DNA of 64,000 bases from NCBI RefSeq assembly GCF_017471675.1, contig NZ_JAFUSK010000068.1, forward strand, positions 52,609 through 116,608, written 5' to 3'. The notes beneath the pieces were generated by a model. It made no database searches and was not told the origin of the DNA. It was given only the letters and a program-made list of their open reading frames with translations. This document shows, in pieces, positions 7,992 through 16,092 of the stretch (position 1 is its first letter; every line of letters starts with the position of its first letter). A program made the position numbers and the translations under genes. The DNA is from Pseudobutyrivibrio sp. (GTDB lineage Bacteria > Bacillota > Clostridia > Lachnospirales > Lachnospiraceae).

Positions 7992-9860
7992 ATGAATAAC
8001 AAGCCAAAAACAAAGCTACTTACAATTTCACTTCTGTGTTGCGGTAGACCTGATACTACAGAGCGCTGCCTGAAATCGCTTATGCCAATAAGGGAAGCAA
8101 TCGACTCAGAGATTCAAGTGGTGGATACTGGATGTTCTAAAGAAACAAGGGCAATCATTGAAAAATATGCAGACGAGGTCTTTGAATTCACCTGGTGCAA
8201 CGATTTTGGCAAGGCAAGAAACTTTCAGCTGGATCAGGCCAACGGCAAGATGTTTTTGTACATTGATGATGATGAATGGTTTTTGGATTGCAAATATATT
8301 ATCGAATTTTTCAAGGAGCCAGATTGTACCAGCTACAATATTGGTGGCTATTTCCAAAGGAATTATCTGGATTTTGATGGCAGAGAATACCAGGATATTG
8401 AGGTTTGCAGAATGTGTTCGGTGACTCCTGAGACCACATTCAAAGGCAAGATTCATGAATATATTGAGCCGGCCTATGGCAATGCAATGTTTATGGATGC
8501 CAGGGCAGGGCACTTTGGATATGTACATGTATCTGACGAAGAAAATATAAAGCATTCCATGCGAAACATCCCGCTTATTGAGGAGATGATGGCAGAAGAA
8601 CCAGACAATATGCGCTGGCCTTATCAACTGGCTCAGGAATGGAAATCCATAAAACGATTTGAGGAAATGCTTAAGGTATGCACCGATGCTTATGAGAAAT
8701 TGAAGTCCATGGATGATAACGAAAGCCTGCGATACAGAGGTAGCTTCGTGTGTGGCATAGCTATCGCTTATCATCAGATGGATAGGAACGATGAGCTTAT
8801 TGAGCTTTATGAAAGAGAAGCCAAAAAGCCTGATATTATGGAAATTCCACTGGCCTGCATAGCCTTTTATGCAGCCACTGTATTTTTCAAAACTGAACAG
8901 GCACAAAAGTGCAAGGATAGCTGCAATTATTATCTAAAGATATATGAAAAATACAAAGGTGACCAGGGGGCTATGTTTATACAGGGTGGTCTGTTTTCTA
9001 ATGATTCCTTTGATGAAACTAAATCGAATATGATATATTGCTTCCTTATGGCTATCGGGCTGGAAGAAAACGACTATGGTCCACTGACCCATTATTACAG
9101 AAGGATAAACTGGAATTCTGAAATAGTAAGATTGAATCGCGGCTTTGTGGTGACACTTCTTAAGAAAGCTTCTGAAGTGGGCTACAAAAAGGAAATAAGC
9201 ACTGTATTAAACAAGTTCTTTACAACCGCAGGTTTCAGAGACATGATTGAATATCACATTGAAAATGTGAATGAACACCTAAATGAAGAAGAGCTTAGCA
9301 ATATTCTAAATGCCTTTAAAGGTACTTCTGGTGAAAAAGAGATAAAACTTTTTATAGGCATCAGAATTCTTGAAAAGCAATTTGCACAGATAGAAGAGTG
9401 GGACAGCTACAGCCAGCTTGTAGCAGAGCTTAAAAACTATGCCAACACCACACTTGAATGGCAAGCGCTACATGATTCCTTCTTTAACAAAAAGAATGAT
9501 GTTAAGCTTCCGGTGGACAGAACCACCATGCTAGGACAGGGCATACTACAATTCCTAGAGCATGCCGATGATGACGTAAAAGAAAGCCTCACTATCCTAA
9601 AGAATCTATTTGGAATCAGGCCAGCCATGACAGGGGCCATCAGCAAACTATCAAGACTTTACAGCGAACGCGCCAAAGTAATTAGCGCTCGCCAGCAAAA
9701 CCCCGAAAAGTTCGCGGAAATGTACAACCTGGAGGAGGCTCTACTTCACCAAATCGCCGACTTAGATGCCACAGGCCACACCGAAGAAGCCATCTCCACC
9801 TACCGCCAACTGGTGGACGTGCTACAGGCTAGCTTTGGGGTAGATACTTTGCACATATAA
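7992..9860 (+). CDS. Family 2 glycosyltransferase with a long helical C-terminal region
   Basis: A 622-residue protein. An in-frame ATG at 7950 lies inside the terminator hairpin; the ATG at 7992 follows GGGGGAAGAG and is preferred. Residues 1-210 form a GT-A domain: a LTISLLCCGRPDTTERCLKS start, VVDTGCSKETRAIIEKY, the GKARNFQLDQANG segment, and the nucleotide-sugar/metal motif in FLYIDDDEW. The remaining 400 residues are helical and TPR-like in appearance (RWPYQLAQEWKSIKRFEEML). GT2-TPR proteins beside flagellin genes often glycosylate flagellin. The substrate is unknown. The last 80 bases are C-rich. Confidence 0.85.
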   Translation: MNNKPKTKLLTISLLCCGRPDTTERCLKSLMPIREAIDSEIQVVDTGCSKETRAIIEKYADEVFEFTWCNDFGKARNFQLDQANGKMFLYIDDDEWFLDCKYIIEFFKEPDCTSYNIGGYFQRNYLDFDGREYQDIEVCRMCSVTPETTFKGKIHEYIEPAYGNAMFMDARAGHFGYVHVSDEENIKHSMRNIPLIEEMMAEEPDNMRWPYQLAQEWKSIKRFEEMLKVCTDAYEKLKSMDDNESLRYRGSFVCGIAIAYHQMDRNDELIELYEREAKKPDIMEIPLACIAFYAATVFFKTEQAQKCKDSCNYYLKIYEKYKGDQGAMFIQGGLFSNDSFDETKSNMIYCFLMAIGLEENDYGPLTHYYRRINWNSEIVRLNRGFVVTLLKKASEVGYKKEISTVLNKFFTTAGFRDMIEYHIENVNEHLNEEELSNILNAFKGTSGEKEIKLFIGIRILEKQFAQIEEWDSYSQLVAELKNYANTTLEWQALHDSFFNKKNDVKLPVDRTTMLGQGILQFLEHADDDVKESLTILKNLFGIRPAMTGAISKLSRLYSERAKVISARQQNPEKFAEMYNLEEALLHQIADLDATGHTEEAISTYRQLVDVLQASFGVDTLHI

Positions 9861-9870
9861 TAAATAATAC

Positions 9871-10004
9871 GACGGCATCCAAGTGTGACCTGCTCCCGCA
9901 GGGCACCCTCCATGCCTAACCATGGGAGCCCGCCGGCGTGGGCACCCACCCATGGTCAGGCATGGCGCCCCCCTGCTCGCGCCTGCCTAGGTTAAGTAGC
10001 CGTC
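9871..10004 (-). repeat. Family E composite palindrome, inverse orientation (E3)
   Basis: GACGGC (9871-9876) pairs with GCCGTC (9999-10004). The interior reads CTGCTCCCGCAGGGCACCC, CATGCC ... GGCATG, and CTGCTCGCGCCTGCC, the reverse complement of the plan at 23799-23940. A GC-rich central hairpin contains CCGCCGGCG. A 95-codon minus-strand frame runs through it but shows only palindrome-derived residues and is not a gene. Confidence 0.8.
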
Positions 10005-10018
10005 TTAGTTTTAGATGA

Positions 10019-10154
10019 GCTGGTATAACAGCATCACATCCTTGGCGAGTGCGAGGAAGAGGGCCCCATACCGAGCGAGGACCTACTGGACCGGAGTGAA
10101 AGTATGGGAGATGGCTTCCGGGAGCACGGAAACCTACGAGGCTGTTATACCAGC
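10019..10154 (+). repeat. Family E composite palindrome, forward orientation (E4)
   Basis: A perfect 14-base arm GCTGGTATAACAGC (10019-10032) pairs with GCTGTTATACCAGC (10141-10154). The interior is CCTTGGCGAGTGCGAGG, GGGCCCCATACC, GACCGGAGTG, GGGAGATGGCTTCCGGGAGC. It is preceded by TTAGATGAG and ends 11 bases before the next ATG. It pairs with E3 in inverted orientation. Confidence 0.85.
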
Positions 10155-10165
10155 GGGGTAAAAAT

Positions 10166-11323
10166 ATGAGAAAGATCTTAATGTATCGCTGGAAGGCGTA
10201 CAACTACAAGGATATAAAGTTTACCTTTGAGAAGATGGGGTACGAGGTTAAGGAGGTCTACCAGGAGCTTCTTAATTATGATGTGGATGAGGAGTTTGCG
10301 GCTAGGCTTAGGGGGATTATTAAGGCGGAGGTGTTTGACTTCGTATTTACGGTAAATTATTTTCCGCTGATTTCTAATGTATGCCAGGAGTGTGGCTTGC
10401 TTTATGTGTGTTGGAGCTGCGATAATCCGCTGATTTCTATGTATCATAAGTCGGTGTTTAATGATGTGAATCGCATTTTTCTGTTTGACCTTACCAATGT
10501 GGAAGAGTTTAAGGGGATGGGGGTAGAGCATGTGTACCATCTTCCGCTGGCGGTGAACCAAGAGAGACTGGATTATCTGTTTGCAAATAGCAAGGATGAA
10601 GAGATTTATCGTAATGATATTAGCTTTGTGGGTTCACTTTACGAGAAGAATTCCTACGATAAGATGGAATATACCCTGCCAGATTATTTGCGAGGTTATT
10701 TTGAAGCTACCATGGAGGCTCAACGAGACCTTCAGGGGGTTAACATCATAGATAGAATGCTTACTCCAGAGATACTGATGGAGCTAGAAAATTATTTTGA
10801 ATTAGAAAAATCAGAGGATTCTCTGTCTGATTTAAATTTAATATTTTCAGTAACAACTCTGGGATTTAAGATTGCAGAAAAGCAGCGAAGAAGGATATTA
10901 ATAGACCTATCTAAGCATCATAATGTAAGTATTTATTCCAATTCCAGAACCACTGACTTAATACGAGTTAATGATAAGGGAAGCGTGGATTATTGGAGCG
11001 AGATGCCTTTGGTTTTCAAAAACTCTAAGATAAATCTGAACATCACTATTCCAAATATTAAAAGCGGGGTGCCACTTCGTGTTTACGATATCTTAGGAAG
11101 CGGTGGCTTTTGCCTTACTAATTTCCAGGCGGAGCTGCCAATGCAGTTTGAAAATGAGAAGCATTTGGTGTGGTATTACAGTAACGAAGACCTCTACGAA
11201 AAGGCTGCCTACTACCTATCCCATGACAGTGAGCGGCTCGCCATCGTCGCAGCAGGAAGAGAATATGTAGCTACACAGTGTACCTATGAACGTAGATTGG
11301 AGGAAATAATAAAAAAGGCTTAA
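10166..11323 (+). CDS. CgeB/DUF3880-like glycosyltransferase
   Basis: A 385-residue protein. The N-terminal part (MRKILMYRWKAYNYKDIKFT, then FDFVFTVNYFPLISNVCQEC, YVCWSCDNPLISMY) resembles DUF3880. The C-terminal part (about residues 225-380) is a group-1 glycosyltransferase lobe with NLNITIPNIKSGVPLRVYDI and GSGGFCLTNFQAELP, the donor-binding end of CgeB-type enzymes. Such pairs act in glycosylation of spores, flagella or surface glycans. The location after flagellin and the GT2 gene suggests flagellin glycosylation. The spacer just upstream is filled by repeat E4. Confidence 0.8.
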   Translation: MRKILMYRWKAYNYKDIKFTFEKMGYEVKEVYQELLNYDVDEEFAARLRGIIKAEVFDFVFTVNYFPLISNVCQECGLLYVCWSCDNPLISMYHKSVFNDVNRIFLFDLTNVEEFKGMGVEHVYHLPLAVNQERLDYLFANSKDEEIYRNDISFVGSLYEKNSYDKMEYTLPDYLRGYFEATMEAQRDLQGVNIIDRMLTPEILMELENYFELEKSEDSLSDLNLIFSVTTLGFKIAEKQRRRILIDLSKHHNVSIYSNSRTTDLIRVNDKGSVDYWSEMPLVFKNSKINLNITIPNIKSGVPLRVYDILGSGGFCLTNFQAELPMQFENEKHLVWYYSNEDLYEKAAYYLSHDSERLAIVAAGREYVATQCTYERRLEEIIKKA

Positions 11324-11330
11324 TCGGGAA

Positions 11331-11371
11331 GACGCACCCATTGTGATTGCCTGCGGCAAATGGGGTGCGTC
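11331..11371 (+). terminator. Terminator hairpin after the 10166 gene
   Basis: GACGCACCCATT pairs with AATGGGGTGCGTC with one bulged base. The apical loop contains TGCCTGCGGCA. A second hairpin follows directly. Confidence 0.65.
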
Positions 11372-11380
11372 GTGGCAAAC

Positions 11381-11414
11381 AAAATGACTCAATCATTCGA
11401 TTGAGCCATTTTAT
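11381..11414. terminator. Bidirectional terminator between convergent genes
   Basis: AAAATGACTCAATC pairs with GATTGAGCCATTTT around a four-base loop. A/T runs on both sides let it serve both the plus-strand 10166 gene and the minus-strand 11415 gene. Confidence 0.85.
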
Positions 11415-12692
11415 TTACAAGCCATAATTCACCATCATACCTGAATAAGCACTAGTTGCATAAGGTGCAGCCAGAGACTTTCCAGGATTCTTGTATTCTA
11501 CAACGGCCTTGTCTACATAAGCCATTGGATTAATTGACGCCTTAGAGGCTGCTCTTGAAATAGAAGCCTTTAGCTCATTAAGGGTGTCGAAAGCGCCTCT
11601 GCTATCGATTCCATTTATTGTATCAGCCAAGGTATCTTTATCAAGAGTAAGGTGACCTAAGCTGTCTGATGTAATGCCTACCTGTGCAAGTCCATCAGCC
11701 TGATTTCGTGCAATAGAAGAAATCTCGTTAAATAAGGTTCGATTCTGGTGGGCACCATTGTATTTAAGTCCGATATCAATCATTCCATTGTAGCTGTCTA
11801 ATAGCTGGTTGATTCCTTTGGAAAGGGCTTCAGTGTCGTTCATCAATCCAACCTGAACCGCACCTGTTGATGGAGCCTTAAGAACCAACTCATAAGTCTT
11901 GTTAACAGTAAATGTATTAGAAAGTGATTCGTGGGCATTGCCATTTAGTTTAAAGCTGGAATTAGATGGCTGCTGTGTAATATTATCTATACCCAAGGTG
12001 TTAAGCTCACGCCATGATATAGAAGAAGAAATATTAAACAGCGAATTCTCATCATCAACCTTTCCAGTTGCCTTAGAAGTAATCTGGATTGCCTTAGAAC
12101 CTGTTCTATCGTCAGAAATAAGCATAGCGCTAAGTCCAACATCAGAGGTGTTGAGCAATCTGACAATCTTGTTCTGGACGTTAAGATTGGCTTCACCCTT
12201 GTTAACATTAAACTGGAACTCGTAGGAATGATTTCTGATGTCCAAATCAAATGAATATTGACCTTCAGCAAAATCATGCCCTTCACTAGGTAAGAAATTA
12301 CCGGTGTTAACCTGTGGTTTGGCTAGCTCCTCTACCTCGATAGTAAATGGATCTGCAACTGAATCATCATCACCTACATAAAGAGCCTCTACTGAATCTG
12401 GCTGCGAAGATGAAGCAATCCTCTTGTCCAATACAGATGAAATATCCTCCCCGGCGGAAGAAAGATTAGATACTGAAAGAGCCATAGAATTAGCATGCTC
12501 TTTAATATCAATGGCAAACTGACCCATATCCTCGGTGTCCTTAATCTTATACAGAGGAGAATCTTTGTTGGCTTTGACTATTTTATTGTACGTGTCGCGT
12601 AATTCGCTCTTTTTATGAGATTCGTAACGATTGCCTATGTTGTCGCCATAGGTAGTCATGAAATAATTATACGCAGTATCAATGCGTGCCAT
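11415..12692 (-). CDS. Second FliD-like flagellar protein
   Basis: A 425-residue protein on the opposite strand to the main flagellar operon. It lacks the usual FliD N-terminal motif and starts MARIDTAYNYFMTTYGDNIG. Its middle and C-terminal regions have the beta-rich composition and closing helices of FliD or hook-associated proteins (FTIEVEELAKPQVNTGNFLP, KGINQLLDSYNGMIDIGLKY, LAQVGITSDSLGHLTLDKDT). In this family the latter segments form the FliD_C core. A minus-strand AAAGGAGGGG ribosome site precedes the ATG. It may be a secreted cap or junction-like protein. Assignment is moderate because the N-terminus is atypical. Confidence 0.65.
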   Translation of the reverse strand: MARIDTAYNYFMTTYGDNIGNRYESHKKSELRDTYNKIVKANKDSPLYKIKDTEDMGQFAIDIKEHANSMALSVSNLSSAGEDISSVLDKRIASSSQPDSVEALYVGDDDSVADPFTIEVEELAKPQVNTGNFLPSEGHDFAEGQYSFDLDIRNHSYEFQFNVNKGEANLNVQNKIVRLLNTSDVGLSAMLISDDRTGSKAIQITSKATGKVDDENSLFNISSSISWRELNTLGIDNITQQPSNSSFKLNGNAHESLSNTFTVNKTYELVLKAPSTGAVQVGLMNDTEALSKGINQLLDSYNGMIDIGLKYNGAHQNRTLFNEISSIARNQADGLAQVGITSDSLGHLTLDKDTLADTINGIDSRGAFDTLNELKASISRAASKASINPMAYVDKAVVEYKNPGKSLAAPYATSAYSGMMVNYGL

Positions 12693-12810
12693 AAGACGCC
12701 CCTCCTTTCTTCCTTGAAATTAGTGCCTTCGACAATCCTTTGTCTATGCCAGGGCCTAGAAACCGATACTTATAGTTACTATCATAATACCATAAGTCAA
12801 GTATTTTGAA

Positions 12811-12864
12811 AACCCCCTAGATTTAGTAACGTTGTCAGATAACTTTACCAAAATCTAGGGGGTT
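12811..12864 (-). terminator. Terminator of the lipoprotein gene
   Basis: CCCCCTAGATTT and AAATCTAGGGGG form a 12-pair stem with a long inner loop. On the minus strand the stem is followed by TTTTC. It closes the 12869 gene and is upstream of the 11415 gene. The remaining 12693-12810 spacer should hold the 11415 promoter, but I cannot assign one. Confidence 0.8.
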
Positions 12865-12868
12865 ACTA

Positions 12869-14215
12869 TTAATTAAATGAGAATCGTGTTGTATTGCTAC
12901 CGTATTTATAGGTAGATAAAAATTCTTCAAATTCATTAAAGGACTTAGGAAATTCTAAGTCAAACTTCTTAGCAATTTCGCCGTTGTACAGCTTAATACA
13001 TTCATCAGTATCGCCATAGCCTATTTTAATAGTAGCGATATCGTCGCCATTAAATACTCTCACAGCCTTCTTTCCAGCTGAATAGCCAAGGGAATAAGGA
13101 TCCATGAAAAGAGTAACAAGTGAATTCTGCCCGATGTTAGTGTCACCAGCTACAACTACCACATCCTGCTCAGTTGCAATAGAACCTATAATAGACATTT
13201 GGTCTGTAAGCATGCTTTCGTATGGAACATAGATGGCTGAGCATTCGCTGCAGGCTTCTTTAATTCTATCTTCCAAAGTGATTTCTGATTCAATATCAGT
13301 GGAATCCTTTTGAGAGTCGTCTTCATCTTCAGAAGAATCTTCTTCTGCATCATCAGATGAGGCAGCCACTGTCTTAGGGCCAGTCCAAAAATCTGAAATA
13401 AGAGCAACTCTAGTAGATGATGGTGAATTCAAACCAAACAGTGGATCTTCACCAAGACCGATAACCTCGTTGTCCATACCCTCTTTTGCAGAAAAAGCAA
13501 CGTATTTGCTAGGGCTGAGAGCAGTAGAGCTCTCTTCCTTATCACTACTTACGGCAGTGTTGGTGGCTGGAATTAAATATTCCTTCCATGGAATACCAGC
13601 CTGATCAAGATAAGCTTCAAAAATTTCGTTTTGATAGATGGCATCAGTATCTTCTGGTGAAAAAAGGATGCCGACAGTCTGCAAATCCTTAGTGGCTTCT
13701 ATCATAAGTGAAACCTGGTCAACGATGCTTGGCTTACTGCTTACGCCAGTGATGTTACGGCCTGTGGTCTTGTCCCAGGATTTACCATTGAGACTGGCGA
13801 TACGAAGAGTTCCCTTAAAATCAACAATGTTAGTTGCAACAATTGGAATGGTCTCGGTAGCATCTGCAGCAGCAGAAAGAGCAGATTTACCAGTGGTGAA
13901 AATCATATCGGCACCACTTTTGACTGCATCAGCTGCTATAACATCGCTAGGAGTCTCCTCTGTAGCATAGGCTGTGTTAATAGTGAAGTGGTCATCCCCA
14001 ATATAATCTGTAAGGGCATCTGAAAATCCTTGTAAAAGAATTTCGTCCATCTTATTGTCTTTTGATAAAAGTGCTGATATATTATATGAATATGAATCTT
14101 CAGTAGATTCCTCGCTAGTGTCGTTTTCAGGCTCAGTCTCAGTCTTTCCAGCACAAGCGCTTAAGGATAGACACAAGCTTGCCGCTAATATTATACTTAA
14201 AAATCTTTTTTTCAT
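12869..14215 (-). CDS. Substrate-binding lipoprotein (TrpX/YnjB-like, ABC_sub_bind)
   Basis: A 448-residue secreted lipoprotein. The ATG at 14215 (minus) has an AAAGGA ribosome site; an upstream TTG at 14230 is less likely. It has a classic lipoprotein signal MKKRFLSIILAASLCLSLS with lipobox LSAC. The mature protein has a periplasmic-binding fold of the ABC_sub_bind type (ADMIFTTGKSALSAAADATE, IVATNIVDFKGTLRI, VGILFSPEDTDAIYQNEIFE, VVVAGDTNIGQNSLVTLF). An acidic Ser/Asp/Glu-rich insert (about 13271-13370) is unusual. No permease or ATPase gene lies beside it, so its transporter is elsewhere or absent. The ligand is unknown. Confidence 0.85.
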   Translation of the reverse strand: MKKRFLSIILAASLCLSLSACAGKTETEPENDTSEESTEDSYSYNISALLSKDNKMDEILLQGFSDALTDYIGDDHFTINTAYATEETPSDVIAADAVKSGADMIFTTGKSALSAAADATETIPIVATNIVDFKGTLRIASLNGKSWDKTTGRNITGVSSKPSIVDQVSLMIEATKDLQTVGILFSPEDTDAIYQNEIFEAYLDQAGIPWKEYLIPATNTAVSSDKEESSTALSPSKYVAFSAKEGMDNEVIGLGEDPLFGLNSPSSTRVALISDFWTGPKTVAASSDDAEEDSSEDEDDSQKDSTDIESEITLEDRIKEACSECSAIYVPYESMLTDQMSIIGSIATEQDVVVVAGDTNIGQNSLVTLFMDPYSLGYSAGKKAVRVFNGDDIATIKIGYGDTDECIKLYNGEIAKKFDLEFPKSFNEFEEFLSTYKYGSNTTRFSFN

Positions 14216-14289
14216 AGGTATTCCTTTCAACGATTCAGTTACTAAATAATAGTTTGTTATCCCAAATTAGTCAAATAGGAGTATTAATA

Positions 14290-15018
14290 ATGAATCATTT
14301 TATAAAAGGTATTATAGACTCTCTTATAGAGTTATTATACCCAAACAAATGTATATCTTGCGATAAAGTTTTATTGAAAATAGAAAAAGAAGTAGGGTTT
14401 TGCAAAGCCTGCGCTAAGAAAATTAAACTGGTAGGTCCACATTATTGTTTGAAATGTGGCGTGCCAGTAGATAATAATGAAGAGCATTGTAAAAGCTGCA
14501 ATAGCACCAGTAATTTCTTTGTTCAGAACAAGGCTATATTCAGATATACCGGGGAAATGAAGAATGCCATGTATCGCTTCAAATATGCTAACAGAAGATG
14601 CTATGGAAAGGTGTTTGCTTATCATGCCATAAAAAATTATGGAAGCTGGATTAAAGAAAAGGGATTCGATGCAATTGTGCCTGTTCCTATGTATGATAAA
14701 AAAGAGAAAAAGCGAGGCTATAATCAGGCCAAGGTATTTGCAGATGCATTAAGTGAGGTTACAAACATACCAGTTGCAGATGGAATTGTTGGACGAAAAG
14801 CAGATACTGTGGCGATGAAACAGTTAAATAGGCTAAAAAGAACGAAAAATCTGTTAAAAGCTTTCACAATGGTAAAAAATGATGTACAATTTAGAAAAGT
14901 ACTTATAGTTGATGATATTTATACAACTGGTTCAACTTTGAATGAGGTGTCCAGAGTTTTAAAGGATGGGGGAGTAAAAGAAGTCTATGGCCTGTGCATC
15001 TGCATTGGTCAGCTATAG
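14290..15018 (+). CDS. comF: ComF family phosphoribosyltransferase-like protein
   Basis: A 242-residue protein. The ATG at 14290 is preceded by AGGAG, so an upstream in-frame ATG at 14254 is rejected. Four CxxC pairs near the N-terminus (CISC, CKAC, CLKC, CKSC) form the zinc-binding part. The C-terminal half has the phosphoribosyltransferase motif VLIVDDIYTTGSTLNEV and the KKKRGYNQAKVFA-type segment seen in ComFC. In Bacillus, comFC supports DNA uptake and is followed by yvyF and flgM. The same comF-yvyF order appears here. Confidence 0.92.
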   Translation: MNHFIKGIIDSLIELLYPNKCISCDKVLLKIEKEVGFCKACAKKIKLVGPHYCLKCGVPVDNNEEHCKSCNSTSNFFVQNKAIFRYTGEMKNAMYRFKYANRRCYGKVFAYHAIKNYGSWIKEKGFDAIVPVPMYDKKEKKRGYNQAKVFADALSEVTNIPVADGIVGRKADTVAMKQLNRLKRTKNLLKAFTMVKNDVQFRKVLIVDDIYTTGSTLNEVSRVLKDGGVKEVYGLCICIGQL

Positions 15019-15041
15019 TAGCTAGTCAGGAGGTATTATCT

Positions 15042-15452
15042 ATGGATGTACGTAATTGCAGAACTTGTGGTAGATTATTCAACTATATTGGTGGACCACC
15101 TAATATGTGTCCAGCCTGTCGTGATGAACTTGAGAAGAAGTTTCAGGTTGTAAAGGAATACATCAGAGATAATCCTAAAGCTTCTATACAGCAGATTTCC
15201 GATGATAATGAAGTAACAACAAATCAGATTCTTCAGTGGATTAGAGAGGAAAGGCTACAGTTTACAGATGATTCTGACATTGGAATCGAGTGCGAAAATT
15301 GTGGTGCAACTATAAAAACAGGCCGTTTCTGCGAGAACTGTAAGAATACTATGGCTAGTAATTTGAGCTCAGCTATAGAAAAACCAAAGGAACCAGAACC
15401 ACCAAAGAAGAAGCCTGAGAACAAGAATAAGATGCGTTTCTTAGAAAAATAA
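15042..15452 (+). CDS. yvyF: YvyF-like flagellar operon protein
   Basis: A 136-residue protein starting MDVRNCRTCGRLFNYIGGPP at 15042, with a CAGGAGG ribosome site. It has an N-terminal zinc ribbon (CRTCG, CPACR), a central helix-turn-helix-like segment (KASIQQISDDNEVTTNQILQ), a second zinc ribbon (CENCG, CENCK) and a Lys/Pro/Glu-rich tail. This matches the family called flagellar operon protein in Firmicutes. It follows comF, as in Bacillus, but flgM is not next to it here. A good terminator follows. Confidence 0.88.
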   Translation: MDVRNCRTCGRLFNYIGGPPNMCPACRDELEKKFQVVKEYIRDNPKASIQQISDDNEVTTNQILQWIREERLQFTDDSDIGIECENCGATIKTGRFCENCKNTMASNLSSAIEKPKEPEPPKKKPENKNKMRFLEK

Positions 15453-15467
15453 TAAATGTATAAATTA

Positions 15468-15506
15468 AAATACCTGCTAGCAAAAGCTAGTAGGTATTTC
15501 TTTTTG
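15468..15506 (+). terminator. Intrinsic terminator after yvyF
   Basis: AATACCTGCTAGC and GCTAGTAGGTATT form a 13-pair stem with an AAAA loop, followed by TCTTTTTG. Confidence 0.92.
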
Positions 15507-15517
15507 TGGGTGATTTA

Positions 15518-15630
15518 TGCTATACTCATTCTGTATGATTAGGTAGGTTTTACTTAAACATCAATTATAAGTAGATCTGGCATTGCCAGATACGCCTTAG
15601 TATAAATGCAAAGCCTAGTCAAATACCTAC
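15518..15630 (+). promoter_or_regulatory. Extended -10 promoter and structured leader
   Basis: TGCTATACT at 15518-15526 is a good extended -10 element. The transcript would begin near 15533 and fold at once: GTAGGTTT (15543-15550) can pair with AAATACCTAC (15621-15630), enclosing ACTTA/TAAGT and a TCTGGC/GCCAGA hairpin. GATTAGG (15538-15544) can alternatively pair with CCTAGTC (15614-15620). The leader precedes the membrane-protein and cdaA genes. I cannot assign it to a known riboswitch class. Confidence 0.5.
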
Positions 15631-15645
15631 AAAAGAGGTCAACAC

Positions 15646-16089
15646 ATGATTAATGAAGAACGTGTTAAACACATGACTTCTATGGCTATATTTGAAAAGG
15701 AATATGGTCCGGATTATCAGCCGATGCTCAGATACTCCAAAAAGGAGTATGTGGCACTCCATGGATGGGGAGGCTTTCTTGCAGGTACAATATTCTTTGG
15801 CATTATTTATGTTGCCATAGTGTTATATATTGCAGGTAATGTACTTGAAAACATTACAACTATGTACATTTTGCTAATGGTATTAGCCGGGCTTTTGGCG
15901 TATGCTCTATATATTATTGTGCATGTACACAACACCCGTCGCAGGGCTGCCAAGCAATACCGTAGGGGCAAAAGGCTTATTAAGGAGCTGGCTTCTAAGT
16001 ATTCAAGGCTTAACCTTATGTATGAGGATGAGGTGCAGCAGACCAAACCATTACTTGCTAGAAACAACAAAGATTTACTTGAGGATTAA
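15646..16089 (+). CDS. Small two-helix membrane protein, unknown
   Basis: A 147-residue protein that I do not recognise. A cytoplasmic-looking N-terminus of ~45 residues precedes two hydrophobic segments (about residues 48-70 and 76-96: FLAGTIFFGIIYVAIVLYIA and MYILLMVLAGLLAYALYIIV). A basic, helical tail follows (NTRRRAAKQYRRGKRLIKEL). It overlaps its successor closely and heads the likely operon that continues into cdaA. The start has a GAGGT site. Confidence 0.85.
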   Translation: MINEERVKHMTSMAIFEKEYGPDYQPMLRYSKKEYVALHGWGGFLAGTIFFGIIYVAIVLYIAGNVLENITTMYILLMVLAGLLAYALYIIVHVHNTRRRAAKQYRRGKRLIKELASKYSRLNLMYEDEVQQTKPLLARNNKDLLED

Positions 16090-16092
16090 TTG

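Noticed and set aside
9916-10203. 95-codon minus-strand frame
   Set aside because: It runs entirely through repeats E3 and E4 and is GC-rich palindrome sequence.
15538-15630. ydaO-type c-di-AMP riboswitch
   Set aside because: The length and conserved boxes do not match what I know of that class, despite its position ahead of cdaA.
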